A stretch of 64,000 nucleotides of DNA, from assembly GCF_000236565.1 (NCBI RefSeq), contig NZ_AHAM01000149.1, positions 1 to 64,000 on the forward strand. Direction: 5' to 3'. This document shows, in pieces, positions 8,716 to 17,532 of the stretch. This stretch comes from Mesorhizobium alhagi CCNWXJ12-2 (lineage in GTDB: Bacteria; Pseudomonadota; Alphaproteobacteria; Rhizobiales; Rhizobiaceae). The notes beneath the pieces were generated by a model, which was not told the DNA's origin, did not search any database, and was given only the letters and a program-made list of their open reading frames with translations. Positions within the stretch are counted from its first letter, which is position 1; every line of letters begins with the position of its first letter. A program made the translations under genes and the position numbers.

Positions 8716-9221
8716 CCCGCCTCCGGAAGGTTGTGGCCAATCTCATCCAGCCGTCGTTGCAGCGCGAGCTTGTCGATTGAAGCCATCGGGAGGCTGGTAA
8801 AGATCGAAATGCGGCTGTTGAGCATCCGGTAGGCATCGGCGAATGCGAGGTGCTTCTCGGCCTCGCTACCCTCGACGGCCGCGGGGTCAGGAATGCCCCA
8901 GTGCGCCGTCATCGGCTGCCCCGGCCAGACCGGACAGGATTCTTTCGCCGCGTTGTCGCACACGGTAAAGATGAAATTCAACTCGGGCGCGCCCGGCGCT
9001 GCAAACTCCTCCCAGCTTTTAGAGCGTGCGAAGGAGGTATCTAAATTGAGGCTCTCGAGCAGCTGCAGCGCGTAAGGGTGCACCTCACCCTTCGGCTGCG
9101 ATCCAGCTGAGAACGCCTGGAACCGGCCCTGGCCGACCCGGTTCAGTATTGCCTCGGCAAGAATCGATCGCGCCGAGTTGCCCGTGCACAGGAACAACAC
9201 GTTGAAAGGTTGATCGCTCAT
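8712..9221 (-). CDS. low-molecular-weight phosphatase-type arsenate reductase
   Basis: A 169-aa protein of the LMW protein-tyrosine-phosphatase fold. The phosphate-binding loop CTGNSARS fits CX5R near the N-terminus, and the acid loop WGIPDPAAVEG follows at about 110-120. This fold covers thioredoxin- or mycothiol-type arsenate reductases and phosphatases; ars-operon context favours arsenate reduction. The start MSDQPFNVLFLC has AAGGAG seven bases upstream and lies 13 bp after arsR. A second arsenate reductase of unrelated fold is two genes downstream. Confidence 0.88.
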   Translation of the reverse strand: MSDQPFNVLFLCTGNSARSILAEAILNRVGQGRFQAFSAGSQPKGEVHPYALQLLESLNLDTSFARSKSWEEFAAPGAPELNFIFTVCDNAAKESCPVWPGQPMTAHWGIPDPAAVEGSEAEKHLAFADAYRMLNSRISIFTSLPMASIDKLALQRRLDEIGHNLPEAG

Positions 9222-9234
9222 CGGCAGACTCCTT

Positions 9235-9567
9235 CTAGCATTCGCATGTGATGGCATCGATGACGGGACGGCACAGCTCCGGCGAGCCGTTGCAGCAGTC
9301 TTCCATGAGGTAGGCGAGCAAGTCGCGGAAGCCGGTCATGTCGGCGACGTAGCGCACGACGCGCCCGTCCCGCTCGGCACGGACCAGGCCTGCGTGATGG
9401 AGGATTTTCAGATGAGCGGAAGTAGTATTCTGGACTGCCCCCAGCCGCGATGCGATCTCCCCTGCAGGCACGCCCTGCGCGCCCGCCTTGACGAGAAGCC
9501 GGAAGATGTCGAGGCGGGTTTCCTGCCCAAGCGATGCCAGGGCGGCCAATGCGAGCTTCTTATCCAT
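9235..9567 (-). CDS. arsR: ArsR family arsenite-responsive repressor
   Basis: A 110-aa winged-helix repressor and first gene of the ars operon. The DNA-recognition helix is NTTSAHLKILHHAGL. It lacks the ELCVCDL cysteines of the R773 repressor; instead C91, C92 and C99 (DCCNGSPELC) near the C-terminus resemble the three-cysteine As(III) site of the Acidithiobacillus ferrooxidans ArsR. C108 and C110 (CEC at the end) add further thiols. Arsenite binding should release the promoter. Confidence 0.92.
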   Translation of the reverse strand: MDKKLALAALASLGQETRLDIFRLLVKAGAQGVPAGEIASRLGAVQNTTSAHLKILHHAGLVRAERDGRVVRYVADMTGFRDLLAYLMEDCCNGSPELCRPVIDAITCEC

Positions 9568-9587
9568 ATATCCACAATAACCGATAT
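9568..9587. promoter_or_regulatory. possible ArsR operator next to the arsR start
   Basis: ATATC at 9568-9572 and GATAT at 9583-9587 form a small dyad directly upstream of the arsR start codon, where an autorepressor would be expected to bind. The dyad is short and the call is tentative. Confidence 0.3.
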
Positions 9588-9733
9588 TCGAGACGGTATT
9601 ATGACAACGGGATCAGCGGCTCGAATGCCCCGATGCCCCAGTGCATCCCCCTACTACTCAGCAAGGGGCAGAACCGCAAAGCGGCCTGATCCATTCGTGC
9701 AGCAGTCTATTGCACAAGCCCGGGCACCCAGGG

Positions 9734-10735
9734 CTAATCCGCTCGCAGACCGTTCTCATCAAAAATGTGCAGGTTCTCCTCGTCATAGGCGAGCATCACC
9801 TCCTCACCCGTTTCCAATCCCTGCTGGCCGGGCAGGACGGCAAGCAGCCGATGACCGTCGGCGTCGCCGTGCACGACGGTCTCCGACCCGAGTTGCTCGA
9901 TCAGCATGACCTTCGCTTTCAGCGTCGATTCGCCATCGTCCGCGCGCCGCAGATGCTGTGGTCTGATGCCGATGGTCGCGCCGGCGCTGCCCGGGAAAAC
10001 AGCTGCTGGCAGAAAATTCATGCGTGGCGCGCCGATGAAGCCGGCGACAAACAGGTTGGCCGGCTTGTTGTAGAGATCGAGCGGCGTCCCCACCTGCTCG
10101 ATGCGCCCGGCGCGCAGCACCACGATGCGGTCCGCCAGCGTCATCGCCTCGATCTGGTCATGCGTGACATAGATCATCGTCGCCGACAGCCGCTCGTGCA
10201 GCGCCGCGAGCTCCGCCCGCGTCGAGATGCGTAGTTCCGCATCGAGATTGGAAAGCGGCTCGTCGAGCAGGAAGGCGGTCGGGTTGCGCACGATCGCCCG
10301 CCCGATCGCCACGCGCTGCCGCTGCCCACCCGAAAGCTGCCCCGGCCGCCGGTCGAGATAGGGTTCGATCTCGAGCATCCGGGCTGCTTCGGCGATCCGC
10401 TGCTCGATTTCCGGCTTTGGCATTCGCGCGTTCTCAAGCCCGAAGGCGAGGTTCTGGCGCACACTCATATGGGGGTAGAGCGCATAGGATTGGAACACCA
10501 TGGCCAGCCCGCGGTCGGCAGCCGCCACCCTGGTCACATCCTGGCCGTTGATCGCAATCTTTCCACGGGTCGGCCGGTCAAGCCCTGCGATCAGCCGCAG
10601 CAGCGTGGACTTCCCGCAGCCGGAAGGCCCGACGAACACGATCAGCTCGCCGTCCTGGATGTCCAGATTGATGTCGTGCAGGACCTTGACCTGTCCGTAG
10701 GCCCTGGAGACATCCGTGAGTGTTATACGGCTCAT
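9734..10735 (-). CDS. sugar ABC transporter ATP-binding protein, UgpC/MalK type
   Basis: A 333-aa ATPase beginning MSRITLTDVSRAYGQ. Walker A is GPSGCGKST (about 37-45), the signature is LSGGQRQRVAIGRA, Walker B is FLLDEPLSNLDAE, followed by the switch histidine in VTHDQIEAMT. The C-terminal third is the OB-fold (TOBE) domain of the MalK group (IGIRPQHLRRAD). It is the last gene of the uronate operon, 8 bp after the second permease, and powers that importer. Codons upstream of this ATG in the same frame are shadow sequence inside the permease gene. Confidence 0.94.
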   Translation of the reverse strand: MSRITLTDVSRAYGQVKVLHDINLDIQDGELIVFVGPSGCGKSTLLRLIAGLDRPTRGKIAINGQDVTRVAAADRGLAMVFQSYALYPHMSVRQNLAFGLENARMPKPEIEQRIAEAARMLEIEPYLDRRPGQLSGGQRQRVAIGRAIVRNPTAFLLDEPLSNLDAELRISTRAELAALHERLSATMIYVTHDQIEAMTLADRIVVLRAGRIEQVGTPLDLYNKPANLFVAGFIGAPRMNFLPAAVFPGSAGATIGIRPQHLRRADDGESTLKAKVMLIEQLGSETVVHGDADGHRLLAVLPGQQGLETGEEVMLAYDEENLHIFDENGLRAD

Positions 10736-10743
10736 GAACGCTC

Positions 10744-11796
10744 CTATTTCAAACCGGCGCCGGCGATGCCGGTAGTGATGAAGCGCTGCAGGAAGACGAA
10801 GACCAGCACCACCGGGATCATCGTCACCACCGTCATGGCGAGGAGGAAATGCCACTGGATGTTGGTTTCGCCGGCGTAGGTGTTGAGCGCGATCTGCAGT
10901 GTGAAGAGTTCCCGGCGCGTCAGCACGATCAGCGGCCAGAGAAAGTCATTCCAGCGCCAGACTACCGAGAAGATCGCGAGCACCGCGAGCGCCGGAGCCG
11001 TCAGCGGCAGGATGATGCGCCAGTAGATCTGCCACTCCGACGCCTTGTCCATGCGCGCCGCGTCGATCAGCTCGTCGGGGATGGTGAGCATGTACTGCCG
11101 CAACATGAACACACCAGTCGGTGTGGCGACCGTCGGCAGGATCACACCCCAGAGCGAATTGGACAGCCCCATGGCCGTAATGGCCGAATAGAGCGGCACC
11201 AGGATGACCGACAGCGGCACCATCAGTGTCGCGATGATGATTAGCATTACGAATGAGCGGCCCCGGAAATTGTATTTCGAAAGGGCGAAGGCGGCCATCG
11301 AGTTCGTCAGCAGTGTGATGATGGTCGCCATCACCGTCACGAAGACGGAATTCCTCAGGTAGCGGAAAAAATCGAAGGACAGGAATGGCTGAACGTAGTT
11401 CGTGACGGCGAAAGCCACCTCGCGCACCGGTTTGCGATCCTGGATATTAACGCGGACGGTCTCGCCGGGAACCGCAGGATCCACCATCTGGGCGACCGTT
11501 CCGACGCGCCGCACCTCGGCCAGCACCTTGGTCGAGCCGTCCGGCTGGGTAACCTCGTAGAGCGGCAGCGGTTTTTCGTGGCCCTCGACTGTCGCCGCGG
11601 CGGTGACATAGGGCAAAATGGTGGGCGGGAACTCCGCCAGTGCCGCCGGCGACTTGAAGGAAGAGTTCACGAGCCAGATCGCCGGGCCGAACATCATCAC
11701 GAAGCCGCCGATTAGCCAGAACCAGGTGAACGCGTCCGTCCAGTGCCAGCCGCGACCGCCTCGCCTGCGGAAGATGAACTCGGTGACGCGGCTCAT
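10744..11796 (-). CDS. sugar ABC transporter permease, MalG-like with an enlarged periplasmic loop
   Basis: A 350-aa permease starting MSRVTEFIFRRRGG; the ATG overlaps the stop of the first permease (ATGA). The coupling loop is ELIDAARMDKASEWQIYWRI followed by LP. Between the first helix (about 27-45) and the second there is a roughly 95-residue soluble segment containing YEVTQPDGSTKVLAEVRR, so the protein is about 60-70 residues longer than the usual 280-aa MalG-type subunit. The insertion should face the periplasm and may contact the binding protein. A frame extending to 12474 is an artefact over the neighbouring gene. Confidence 0.92.
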   Translation of the reverse strand: MSRVTEFIFRRRGGRGWHWTDAFTWFWLIGGFVMMFGPAIWLVNSSFKSPAALAEFPPTILPYVTAAATVEGHEKPLPLYEVTQPDGSTKVLAEVRRVGTVAQMVDPAVPGETVRVNIQDRKPVREVAFAVTNYVQPFLSFDFFRYLRNSVFVTVMATIITLLTNSMAAFALSKYNFRGRSFVMLIIIATLMVPLSVILVPLYSAITAMGLSNSLWGVILPTVATPTGVFMLRQYMLTIPDELIDAARMDKASEWQIYWRIILPLTAPALAVLAIFSVVWRWNDFLWPLIVLTRRELFTLQIALNTYAGETNIQWHFLLAMTVVTMIPVVLVFVFLQRFITTGIAGAGLK

Positions 11797-12818
11797 CTCT
11801 TGCCTCGCATCTCGTTGCGCCGCGCGATTCCGAGCTGGAAGAGCGTCAGCACGATCAGCACCGCCCCCATGAGGATCGACGCGGCGGAGGCCAGGCCCGG
11901 ATTGCGCAGGAATGATGCGAAGCCGACCTCGTAGATGTACTGCGTCAGGTAGAGCGTCGCCGTGCCGGGTCCGCCGCCGGTGAGCACGTAGACCTCGTCG
12001 AATATCTGCACCGCACGGATGAGCACAAGCACCAGCACGACGAGCAGGTTGGGCGCGAGCAGCGGCAGCGTGATGCGCCAGAAGACGCGTGCCGGCCGTG
12101 TGCCGTCCATTTCGGCCGCCTCGTAAAGATCCTTCGGGATCGCCTGCAGTCCGGCGAGCAGGATCAGCGCATAGAAGCCGACATGCGCCCAGATAGAGAC
12201 CCCAACGGCGGCGGCGAAGGCCCAATTGCGCTCTACTAGCCAGTTCACCGGGGTCAGGCCGAGCTCGTAGAGCCCGAAGTTCAGCAGCCCCTGTCTTTGC
12301 AGGATCCAGCGCCAGACCAGGCCTACAACGACCGGCGAAAGCAGCACTGGAAAGAAGAAAACCGCGCGCCAGAAACTGCGCGCCTTGAGGTCGCGGTTGA
12401 GCACCAAGGCGGTGACAAGCGCGACAACGACCATGAAGACCACCTGCACGACGACGAAGCCGGCGGTATTCCAAACGGCAGTCCAGAACAGATCGTCGGT
12501 GCAGCTTTTCGGGTCGACATAGCTGCGGCAGTCGAACAGGCGTTGGTACTGAGCCGCGCCCACAAAGGTGCGGTCGGTGAGAAACAGCGCCGTTCCGCCG
12601 GTCATCGAATAGATGATGTTGATGACTAGCGGGAAGAGCACGAAGATGCCGAACACGGCCATGTTCGGCAGCAGAAAGAAGGCGGCCATGCCGTTGGTGC
12701 CGCCGACGCGCTGGAGCGCCGAAAGCGGCGGGTCGAGCAGGCGCGCCACGAGGGCGACCGGCGCCATCAGGATGGCGCCGGCGCCGCTGAGCACGCGGCG
12801 TGGGCTGGAAACCGTCAC
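11793..12818 (-). CDS. sugar ABC transporter permease, MalF/UgpA-like
   Basis: A 341-aa permease with about six to seven helices; the coupling loop is LYEAAEMDGTRPARVFWRI followed by LP. I choose the GTG at 12818 (MTVSSPRRVLSG) because GAAGGGGGG lies just before it and it falls 25 bp after the binding-protein stop. The alternative ATG at 12899 would overlap the binding protein by 56 bp with an arginine-rich, unlikely N-terminus. A long loop with two cysteines (DCRSYVDPKSC) between early helices probably lies in the periplasm and could hold a disulfide. Confidence 0.9.
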   Translation of the reverse strand: MTVSSPRRVLSGAGAILMAPVALVARLLDPPLSALQRVGGTNGMAAFFLLPNMAVFGIFVLFPLVINIIYSMTGGTALFLTDRTFVGAAQYQRLFDCRSYVDPKSCTDDLFWTAVWNTAGFVVVQVVFMVVVALVTALVLNRDLKARSFWRAVFFFPVLLSPVVVGLVWRWILQRQGLLNFGLYELGLTPVNWLVERNWAFAAAVGVSIWAHVGFYALILLAGLQAIPKDLYEAAEMDGTRPARVFWRITLPLLAPNLLVVLVLVLIRAVQIFDEVYVLTGGGPGTATLYLTQYIYEVGFASFLRNPGLASAASILMGAVLIVLTLFQLGIARRNEMRGKR

Positions 12819-12843
12819 GAGCCCCCCTTCCGCACGCGGCCGC

Positions 12844-14109
12844 TCACTGCGCTGCTTCGACTTGAGCCTTGATGTCCTCGTCGATGCGGACGAACGCATC
12901 GTCGATCGACAACTCGCCGGCCATCACCTGGCTGATGCGGGTCACCAGCACGCCGTAAATCGGCGTCGCCCACTTCCAGGCCGGCAGGGCGTTCGCGTTC
13001 GGATGCACCTGGCCGGTCGCCTTGACGAACACGTCGAGTGCACCCTTCACATTGGCATCGTCCGTCTTGAAGTCGAGCGCGCCGGCCGCGACACTCTTGT
13101 GGGCAGGCAAGAACAGGGTGCGCTCGGTGAACTCCTTAACCACCGCCTCGCTGGCCAGGTAGTCCATCACCTTGCCTACCTCTTCCGGGTTCTGCGTGTA
13201 TTTGATTCCCACGAGCGCAGCGCCGCCGGGCAGGCCGGTACAGGCCTCGGTGCCGCAGGGCGAGCCAGTCGCCACCCAGTCGAAGGCGTCGCCGATCTTG
13301 CTCGACAGCGCTGCGATCTGCCAACTTCCCGAATAGTAATAGGCGACCTGGGCATTGATGAAATCATCGATGCCCGCCCGGTAGGTCGTGCCCGCCGCGG
13401 AGACCCAGGTCTCCTTGTTCATGCGGCCGGTTTCTGTCCATTCGACCAGCTTGCGAGCAAAGGTCTTGACGCCTTCGTCGATCGGCGCCGGCATGCGATC
13501 CGGTCCGATATAGTTGCCGCCATAGGAGACGATCGGCGCCGAGATGCGGTGACCGGAGCGATCGATAGCGATCGCCGCGTTCAGTTGCTGGCTCTCCTGA
13601 ACTTTTCCAGCCGCCTCGACCCACTCGTCCCAGGTGGCGTCCGCGCCGGGGATTTCTACGCCCGCCTGTTCGAACAACGTCTTGTTGGCAAAGCCGCCGG
13701 TTAGCGTCAGCTGGGTCATGAAGCCCGGAATGATCTTGGAACCGTCCGGACGCATCCAGTCGAATTGATCGCCGAAATTGGCCTGCCAATAGGCGGGATC
13801 GGCGATATGCGGGGTCAGATCGAGCCAATGGTCCGCCAGCGTCTTCAGATTGGTGACACGGGCGATGTCCGGCCCGCGTCCGGCTTCGAGCTCGACCGGA
13901 AGCTGCTCTTGCACGACCTTGTAGCCGACATCGTCGAGGATGACGTTGATGCCGGGGTTTTCCTTCATGAAGCGGTCGAGCAGGTCCTTGATGACCTCGC
14001 CCTCGACGCCGTCCGAGTACCACATCACGCGCACATCGCCGGCGATCGCCGCGGTCGATGACATCAGCCCCACAGCCAGGGCCACAAGCAGTGTCTTCGT
14101 CTTCTTCAT
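12844..14109 (-). CDS. extracellular sugar-binding protein of the uronate ABC importer
   Basis: A 421-aa family 1 solute-binding protein. MKKTKTLLVALAVGLMSS followed by TAAIA-GD is a clear Sec signal peptide with AxA cleavage. The mature part (VRVMWYSDGVEGEVIKD, later GSWQIAALSS) is typical of the ABC class that binds oligosaccharides. GGAGGAGA precedes the ATG. Position between the catabolic enzymes and two permeases shows that it selects the substrate of this operon, predicted to be an unsaturated or pectin-derived uronate oligosaccharide. Confidence 0.92.
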   Translation of the reverse strand: MKKTKTLLVALAVGLMSSTAAIAGDVRVMWYSDGVEGEVIKDLLDRFMKENPGINVILDDVGYKVVQEQLPVELEAGRGPDIARVTNLKTLADHWLDLTPHIADPAYWQANFGDQFDWMRPDGSKIIPGFMTQLTLTGGFANKTLFEQAGVEIPGADATWDEWVEAAGKVQESQQLNAAIAIDRSGHRISAPIVSYGGNYIGPDRMPAPIDEGVKTFARKLVEWTETGRMNKETWVSAAGTTYRAGIDDFINAQVAYYYSGSWQIAALSSKIGDAFDWVATGSPCGTEACTGLPGGAALVGIKYTQNPEEVGKVMDYLASEAVVKEFTERTLFLPAHKSVAAGALDFKTDDANVKGALDVFVKATGQVHPNANALPAWKWATPIYGVLVTRISQVMAGELSIDDAFVRIDEDIKAQVEAAQ

Positions 14110-14173
14110 TGCAGTCTCCTCCGTTGCGCGGCTCCCGATCCGCTTGGTTGTATGCTCCCGCCGGCGCTACCGG

Positions 14174-16699
14174 CTATCTCCTCCTCAGCGGACCGCACGG
14201 CAGGATGACCGCCTCGCCCGCGACCGTCCATAGGGTGGGATCGACAATGCGGTCCTCTGCCTCAATGCGTCCGTCTGCGTGGAAAACCACCTCGCCGTAT
14301 TCCGGATCGTCGATCGACAGTCCGTCGCCCTCCCCGCGTCTGACGTCCAGATTCGCAAATAACGAGGCGAAAGCCTCGAGCGGTCCCTGGATATCAGCCT
14401 GTCCAAGTCTGACGATCCAGACCGCCTTATGGCCTGGCGCCCGTAATTCGTTGCCGGCGGTCGGACCCCGCTCGACCGGTTCGAAATCCCTGTCCGCCTT
14501 CAGCAGCAAAAGCCCGCCTGCGCTTTGCGCGAAAGCGCGGTTTCCGTCGATCCGCGACTTCATGAACGCACTCTGCGGAAACCAGGCATGCGTGAAGTCC
14601 GGCTGCTCGGCCGCGCAATCGAAGATGACAACTGCGAGCCCGCGATATTGGTGCACGCGCGGCAGCGTGCCGGAACCGCCCCAGTAGGACGGTCTGCCGT
14701 AACCCGAATGGATGACCTCGCCGGGATGGTTGATCCACACCTGTGCGTCCGGATCGTCGCCCAGGCGTAAATGCAGCACCGTTTCCTGATAGCCCCACTC
14801 GTTCCAGCGGTAGGCGGCCGCACTACCCATCGCGTAGTCGCGCGTCTTATAGTGATAGAGCTTCGCGATCCGGTTCTGGCCCTGCGCAAAACACCATTCC
14901 TGCCCTCCTTCGCGCCGGAAGGAAGCAATCTCGGCCTGCGACGAGGGCAATTCCAGCCCGTGGTCGCGAAGGCAAAGGGCAAGCTGCGGCAGCGCGTGGA
15001 AGCGCTTGCCATAGAAACCTTTACCCCAGACGAGCCGCGCCACACCCGACAGTTCGAGCGAACGCGCCGGCCGCAGCGTATGCTCATACGACCGTCCCTG
15101 TGCGCCAGTCAGCACGCCGTGGTGCGCCGAGCGGGCGACGATATCGAGCAGCCGGACGATCGCCGCACCGGCCCGGATGCGGACATCCGCGTCCGGCGCC
15201 AGCGCGAAGAGCGCGGTGAGGCCCTTGAGATCAATCGGGAAATACGGCGCGGAGTTGAACTCGGCCATTTCCCATTCCTCGAAATGGTCGAGCCAGGCGC
15301 GCACGCGAGCAAGGCCGGCGGCTGAATGCTCGCTCCCGAGGCGTCCCGAGCGCACGAATCGCTCCTGCGGGAACATGTGGCCAGCGAGGTAGGCGGCCGT
15401 ATGAAACAGCAGCGCGTGGTTCTCTGAAAAATACCACTGCACATCGTTGCCGGGCTCGTCCATCCAGTAGCGGTAGTTCAGGATGGCGGCATCGATGCGC
15501 TCGCGCACCTCCGCCCCTATTGCGTCGACAAAACGGCGCCGGCACCAGAGCAGCGGCACGAGGATGAAATCGGCGCAGTCGTGGCAGTCCTCGATCGCCG
15601 GCAACGCGCCAAGGATCATCGCGTTCGTTTCCGGTCCGCCGCGCCCGGTCGCGAGCTGCGCCAGCGCCCGCACCGTATCGCTCTCGGCGTGGTTGGAAAT
15701 CTCGTCCAACGCTTCCGTAATGCGCTGTTCCAGCGTCGCCGGAGCCAGACCCTGCCGGTCGGCGTGGCATATTTCGACGCCGAACACGCGCGAAGCGGTG
15801 AAGCTCGACGCGGTGAGTGACACCTTGAAATGTCTGAAATCGGCCGGCAGTTGCTCCGTCGCGGCGATTGGCAACCGGGTCTCGCCAATTTCGAGCCGCC
15901 TCCTGAACGAGACCGGCTCCTCGATCGACATGAAGTCGCCTTCGACCTCGATCGCGACATCGACCGCGACCGGCAGCTGGGAATGAGTGACGAGCGCGAC
16001 CTCGCCGCCCGAATAGGCCGGCTTTTCGAAATGCATGGCTTCCAGCGCGGTTTCGATCGCTGCGGCCAGACCGCCCGGCGCGCTCGCCGGCAGCGCCTGC
16101 TCGGCCGCCGGGCCCGAGAGGTAGTCGAGTTGGAAATAATAGCGCACGTCCCGCTCGGCCAGATCGTCGAACCAGATGCGGATGTCGTTTGTGCCCGCGA
16201 CGAGTTCGGCATCGAACTCCTGCGCCGTTTCCAGATTGCGTCCATACGGCGCCATCCAGCCGATCTCGGCGCCGTTGATGAACAGCACCGCACCGCCGCA
16301 GGCGCGCAACTTCAGGCGCGCGGAACCTGCGGCTTTCGCCACGATCACCGTTCGCGCCCATGTCCCGAGCACCGTCGGGCGGAACCAGAAGCCTGAGAGA
16401 TCGACGCGCGGTGAGCCGAAGGGCAGCCAGACGCGTTCCGGCTCGAACGCGCCTTGCGGCGCCGGCCGCTTGCCGCGCCGCTCGGCGGCGAACCAGGTGC
16501 GGCAGGGATATTCGTGCGGAATGAAGTTCTTGTGCTTGGTCAGGAAGAAGAAGGGGTCCATTTCCCCCTTCATCGGTTGGTCTGGAACGTCGTAGCGATG
16601 CTCCGACGTCGCACCCAGTCCCCAGTAGACCACCTGCCTGCCCGCCTCCAGCGGTCGCCGCAGCGCAAAATCGGCCTCGATGAGCCCTGCCGCGCTCAT
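14174..16699 (-). CDS. unrecognised 841-aa three-part protein of the uronate operon, possible polysaccharide lyase or hydrolase
   Basis: No signal peptide, so cytoplasmic. Residues about 110-200 look like a carbohydrate-binding jelly-roll (AVLFINGAEIGWM, LVAGTNDIRIWFDD). The middle part (about 310-620) is helix-rich with WYFSENHALLFHTAAYLAG, SYEHTLRPARSLELSG and WGKGFYGKR, resembling the alpha/alpha toroid of polysaccharide lyases. The last third (HLRLGDDPDAQVWINHPGE and onward) looks like the beta-sandwich that closes such lyases. These are impressions from composition and pattern, not a family match. Its ATG overlaps the kduI stop (ATGA), and its neighbours make and use unsaturated uronates, so a role in cleaving the imported oligosaccharide is the natural inference; PL26- or PL27-type lyases are candidates to test. 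Confidence 0.8.
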   Translation of the reverse strand: MSAAGLIEADFALRRPLEAGRQVVYWGLGATSEHRYDVPDQPMKGEMDPFFFLTKHKNFIPHEYPCRTWFAAERRGKRPAPQGAFEPERVWLPFGSPRVDLSGFWFRPTVLGTWARTVIVAKAAGSARLKLRACGGAVLFINGAEIGWMAPYGRNLETAQEFDAELVAGTNDIRIWFDDLAERDVRYYFQLDYLSGPAAEQALPASAPGGLAAAIETALEAMHFEKPAYSGGEVALVTHSQLPVAVDVAIEVEGDFMSIEEPVSFRRRLEIGETRLPIAATEQLPADFRHFKVSLTASSFTASRVFGVEICHADRQGLAPATLEQRITEALDEISNHAESDTVRALAQLATGRGGPETNAMILGALPAIEDCHDCADFILVPLLWCRRRFVDAIGAEVRERIDAAILNYRYWMDEPGNDVQWYFSENHALLFHTAAYLAGHMFPQERFVRSGRLGSEHSAAGLARVRAWLDHFEEWEMAEFNSAPYFPIDLKGLTALFALAPDADVRIRAGAAIVRLLDIVARSAHHGVLTGAQGRSYEHTLRPARSLELSGVARLVWGKGFYGKRFHALPQLALCLRDHGLELPSSQAEIASFRREGGQEWCFAQGQNRIAKLYHYKTRDYAMGSAAAYRWNEWGYQETVLHLRLGDDPDAQVWINHPGEVIHSGYGRPSYWGGSGTLPRVHQYRGLAVVIFDCAAEQPDFTHAWFPQSAFMKSRIDGNRAFAQSAGGLLLLKADRDFEPVERGPTAGNELRAPGHKAVWIVRLGQADIQGPLEAFASLFANLDVRRGEGDGLSIDDPEYGEVVFHADGRIEAEDRIVDPTLWTVAGEAVILPCGPLRRR

Positions 16700-17532
16700 C
16701 GCAGGCTCTCCAGGGGCACGGGCGACACGTCGTTGTAGGCCTGGTTCTCGCCGGTCATGCCCCAGACGAAGGCATATGGGCCGGTGCCGCTGCCCATATG
16801 GATCGACCAGGCCGGCGAGATGACGCAGTCGCCGTTGGCGACCATCAGATGGCGCGTGTTTTCCGGCCGGCCCATCAGGTGGACCACCCGATCCTCGGCT
16901 GCCAGGTCGAAATAGAGATACGCCTCCATCCGCCGCTCATGCAGGTGCGGCGGCATGGTATTCCAGACGCTGCCGGGCGCGAAATCGGTGATGCCCATCA
17001 GGAGCAGGCAGGACGGCGTGACCTCGGGATGGATGTACATGCGCAGCGTCCGCCTGTTGGCGCGCCGCTCCTCGCCGAGATCGAGCGGCTTCGATTCCGC
17101 CCGGCTGATCAGCCGGTGCGGAATGTCCGCGCCTGCCGGCACAGAGTTCATGTAGAACCGGGCGGGCTCGGCCGCATCGTCGCTGGCGAGCGTTATCTCC
17201 TTCGCTCCACGCCCGACATAGAGGATGTCGCGATTGGCGAGCGCGAAGCTTTTCCCGTCAACGATGATCGTTCCGCCACCGCCGAGATTGGCGATGCCCA
17301 TCTCCCGCGCGGTGAACAAATGCGGCGTGCCGACATCTGCCCCGTCGCCGAAGGCGAGCGGCTTGTCTGTCGGGACCGCCCCGCCGACGATCAAGCGGTC
17401 GACATGCGTGTAAGCGAACTCGATCCGGCCCGGCCGGAACAGATTTTCGACCAGGAACTCCGACCGTAGCCGCTCCGTGCCGTAGCTATCGATATCGCCA
17501 GGCCCGGCGCCGTAGACAACACGCATTGTCAT
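16696..17532 (-). CDS. kduI: 5-keto-4-deoxyuronate isomerase
   Basis: 278 residues, the same length as E. coli KduI. The metal site is evident in MPPHLHERRMEAYLYFDL (His-x-His and Glu) with the last histidine in SPAWSIHMGSG. The C-terminus FVWGMTGENQAYND is also a family block. KduI converts 5-keto-4-deoxyuronate, the spontaneous form of unsaturated uronic acid released from pectin fragments, to 2,5-diketo-3-deoxygluconate. The start MTMRVVYGAGPGD overlaps the GH105 stop by 4 bp and its stop overlaps the 841-aa gene, so all three are tightly coupled. KduD, KdgK and KdgA are not in the window. Confidence 0.97.
   Translation of the reverse strand: MTMRVVYGAGPGDIDSYGTERLRSEFLVENLFRPGRIEFAYTHVDRLIVGGAVPTDKPLAFGDGADVGTPHLFTAREMGIANLGGGGTIIVDGKSFALANRDILYVGRGAKEITLASDDAAEPARFYMNSVPAGADIPHRLISRAESKPLDLGEERRANRRTLRMYIHPEVTPSCLLLMGITDFAPGSVWNTMPPHLHERRMEAYLYFDLAAEDRVVHLMGRPENTRHLMVANGDCVISPAWSIHMGSGTGPYAFVWGMTGENQAYNDVSPVPLESLR

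Noticed and set aside
10744-12474. A 576-aa minus-strand frame
   Set aside because: Only the last 350 residues are a permease; the first 226 are Arg/Ala-rich shadow of the other permease in another frame. True start is at 11796.
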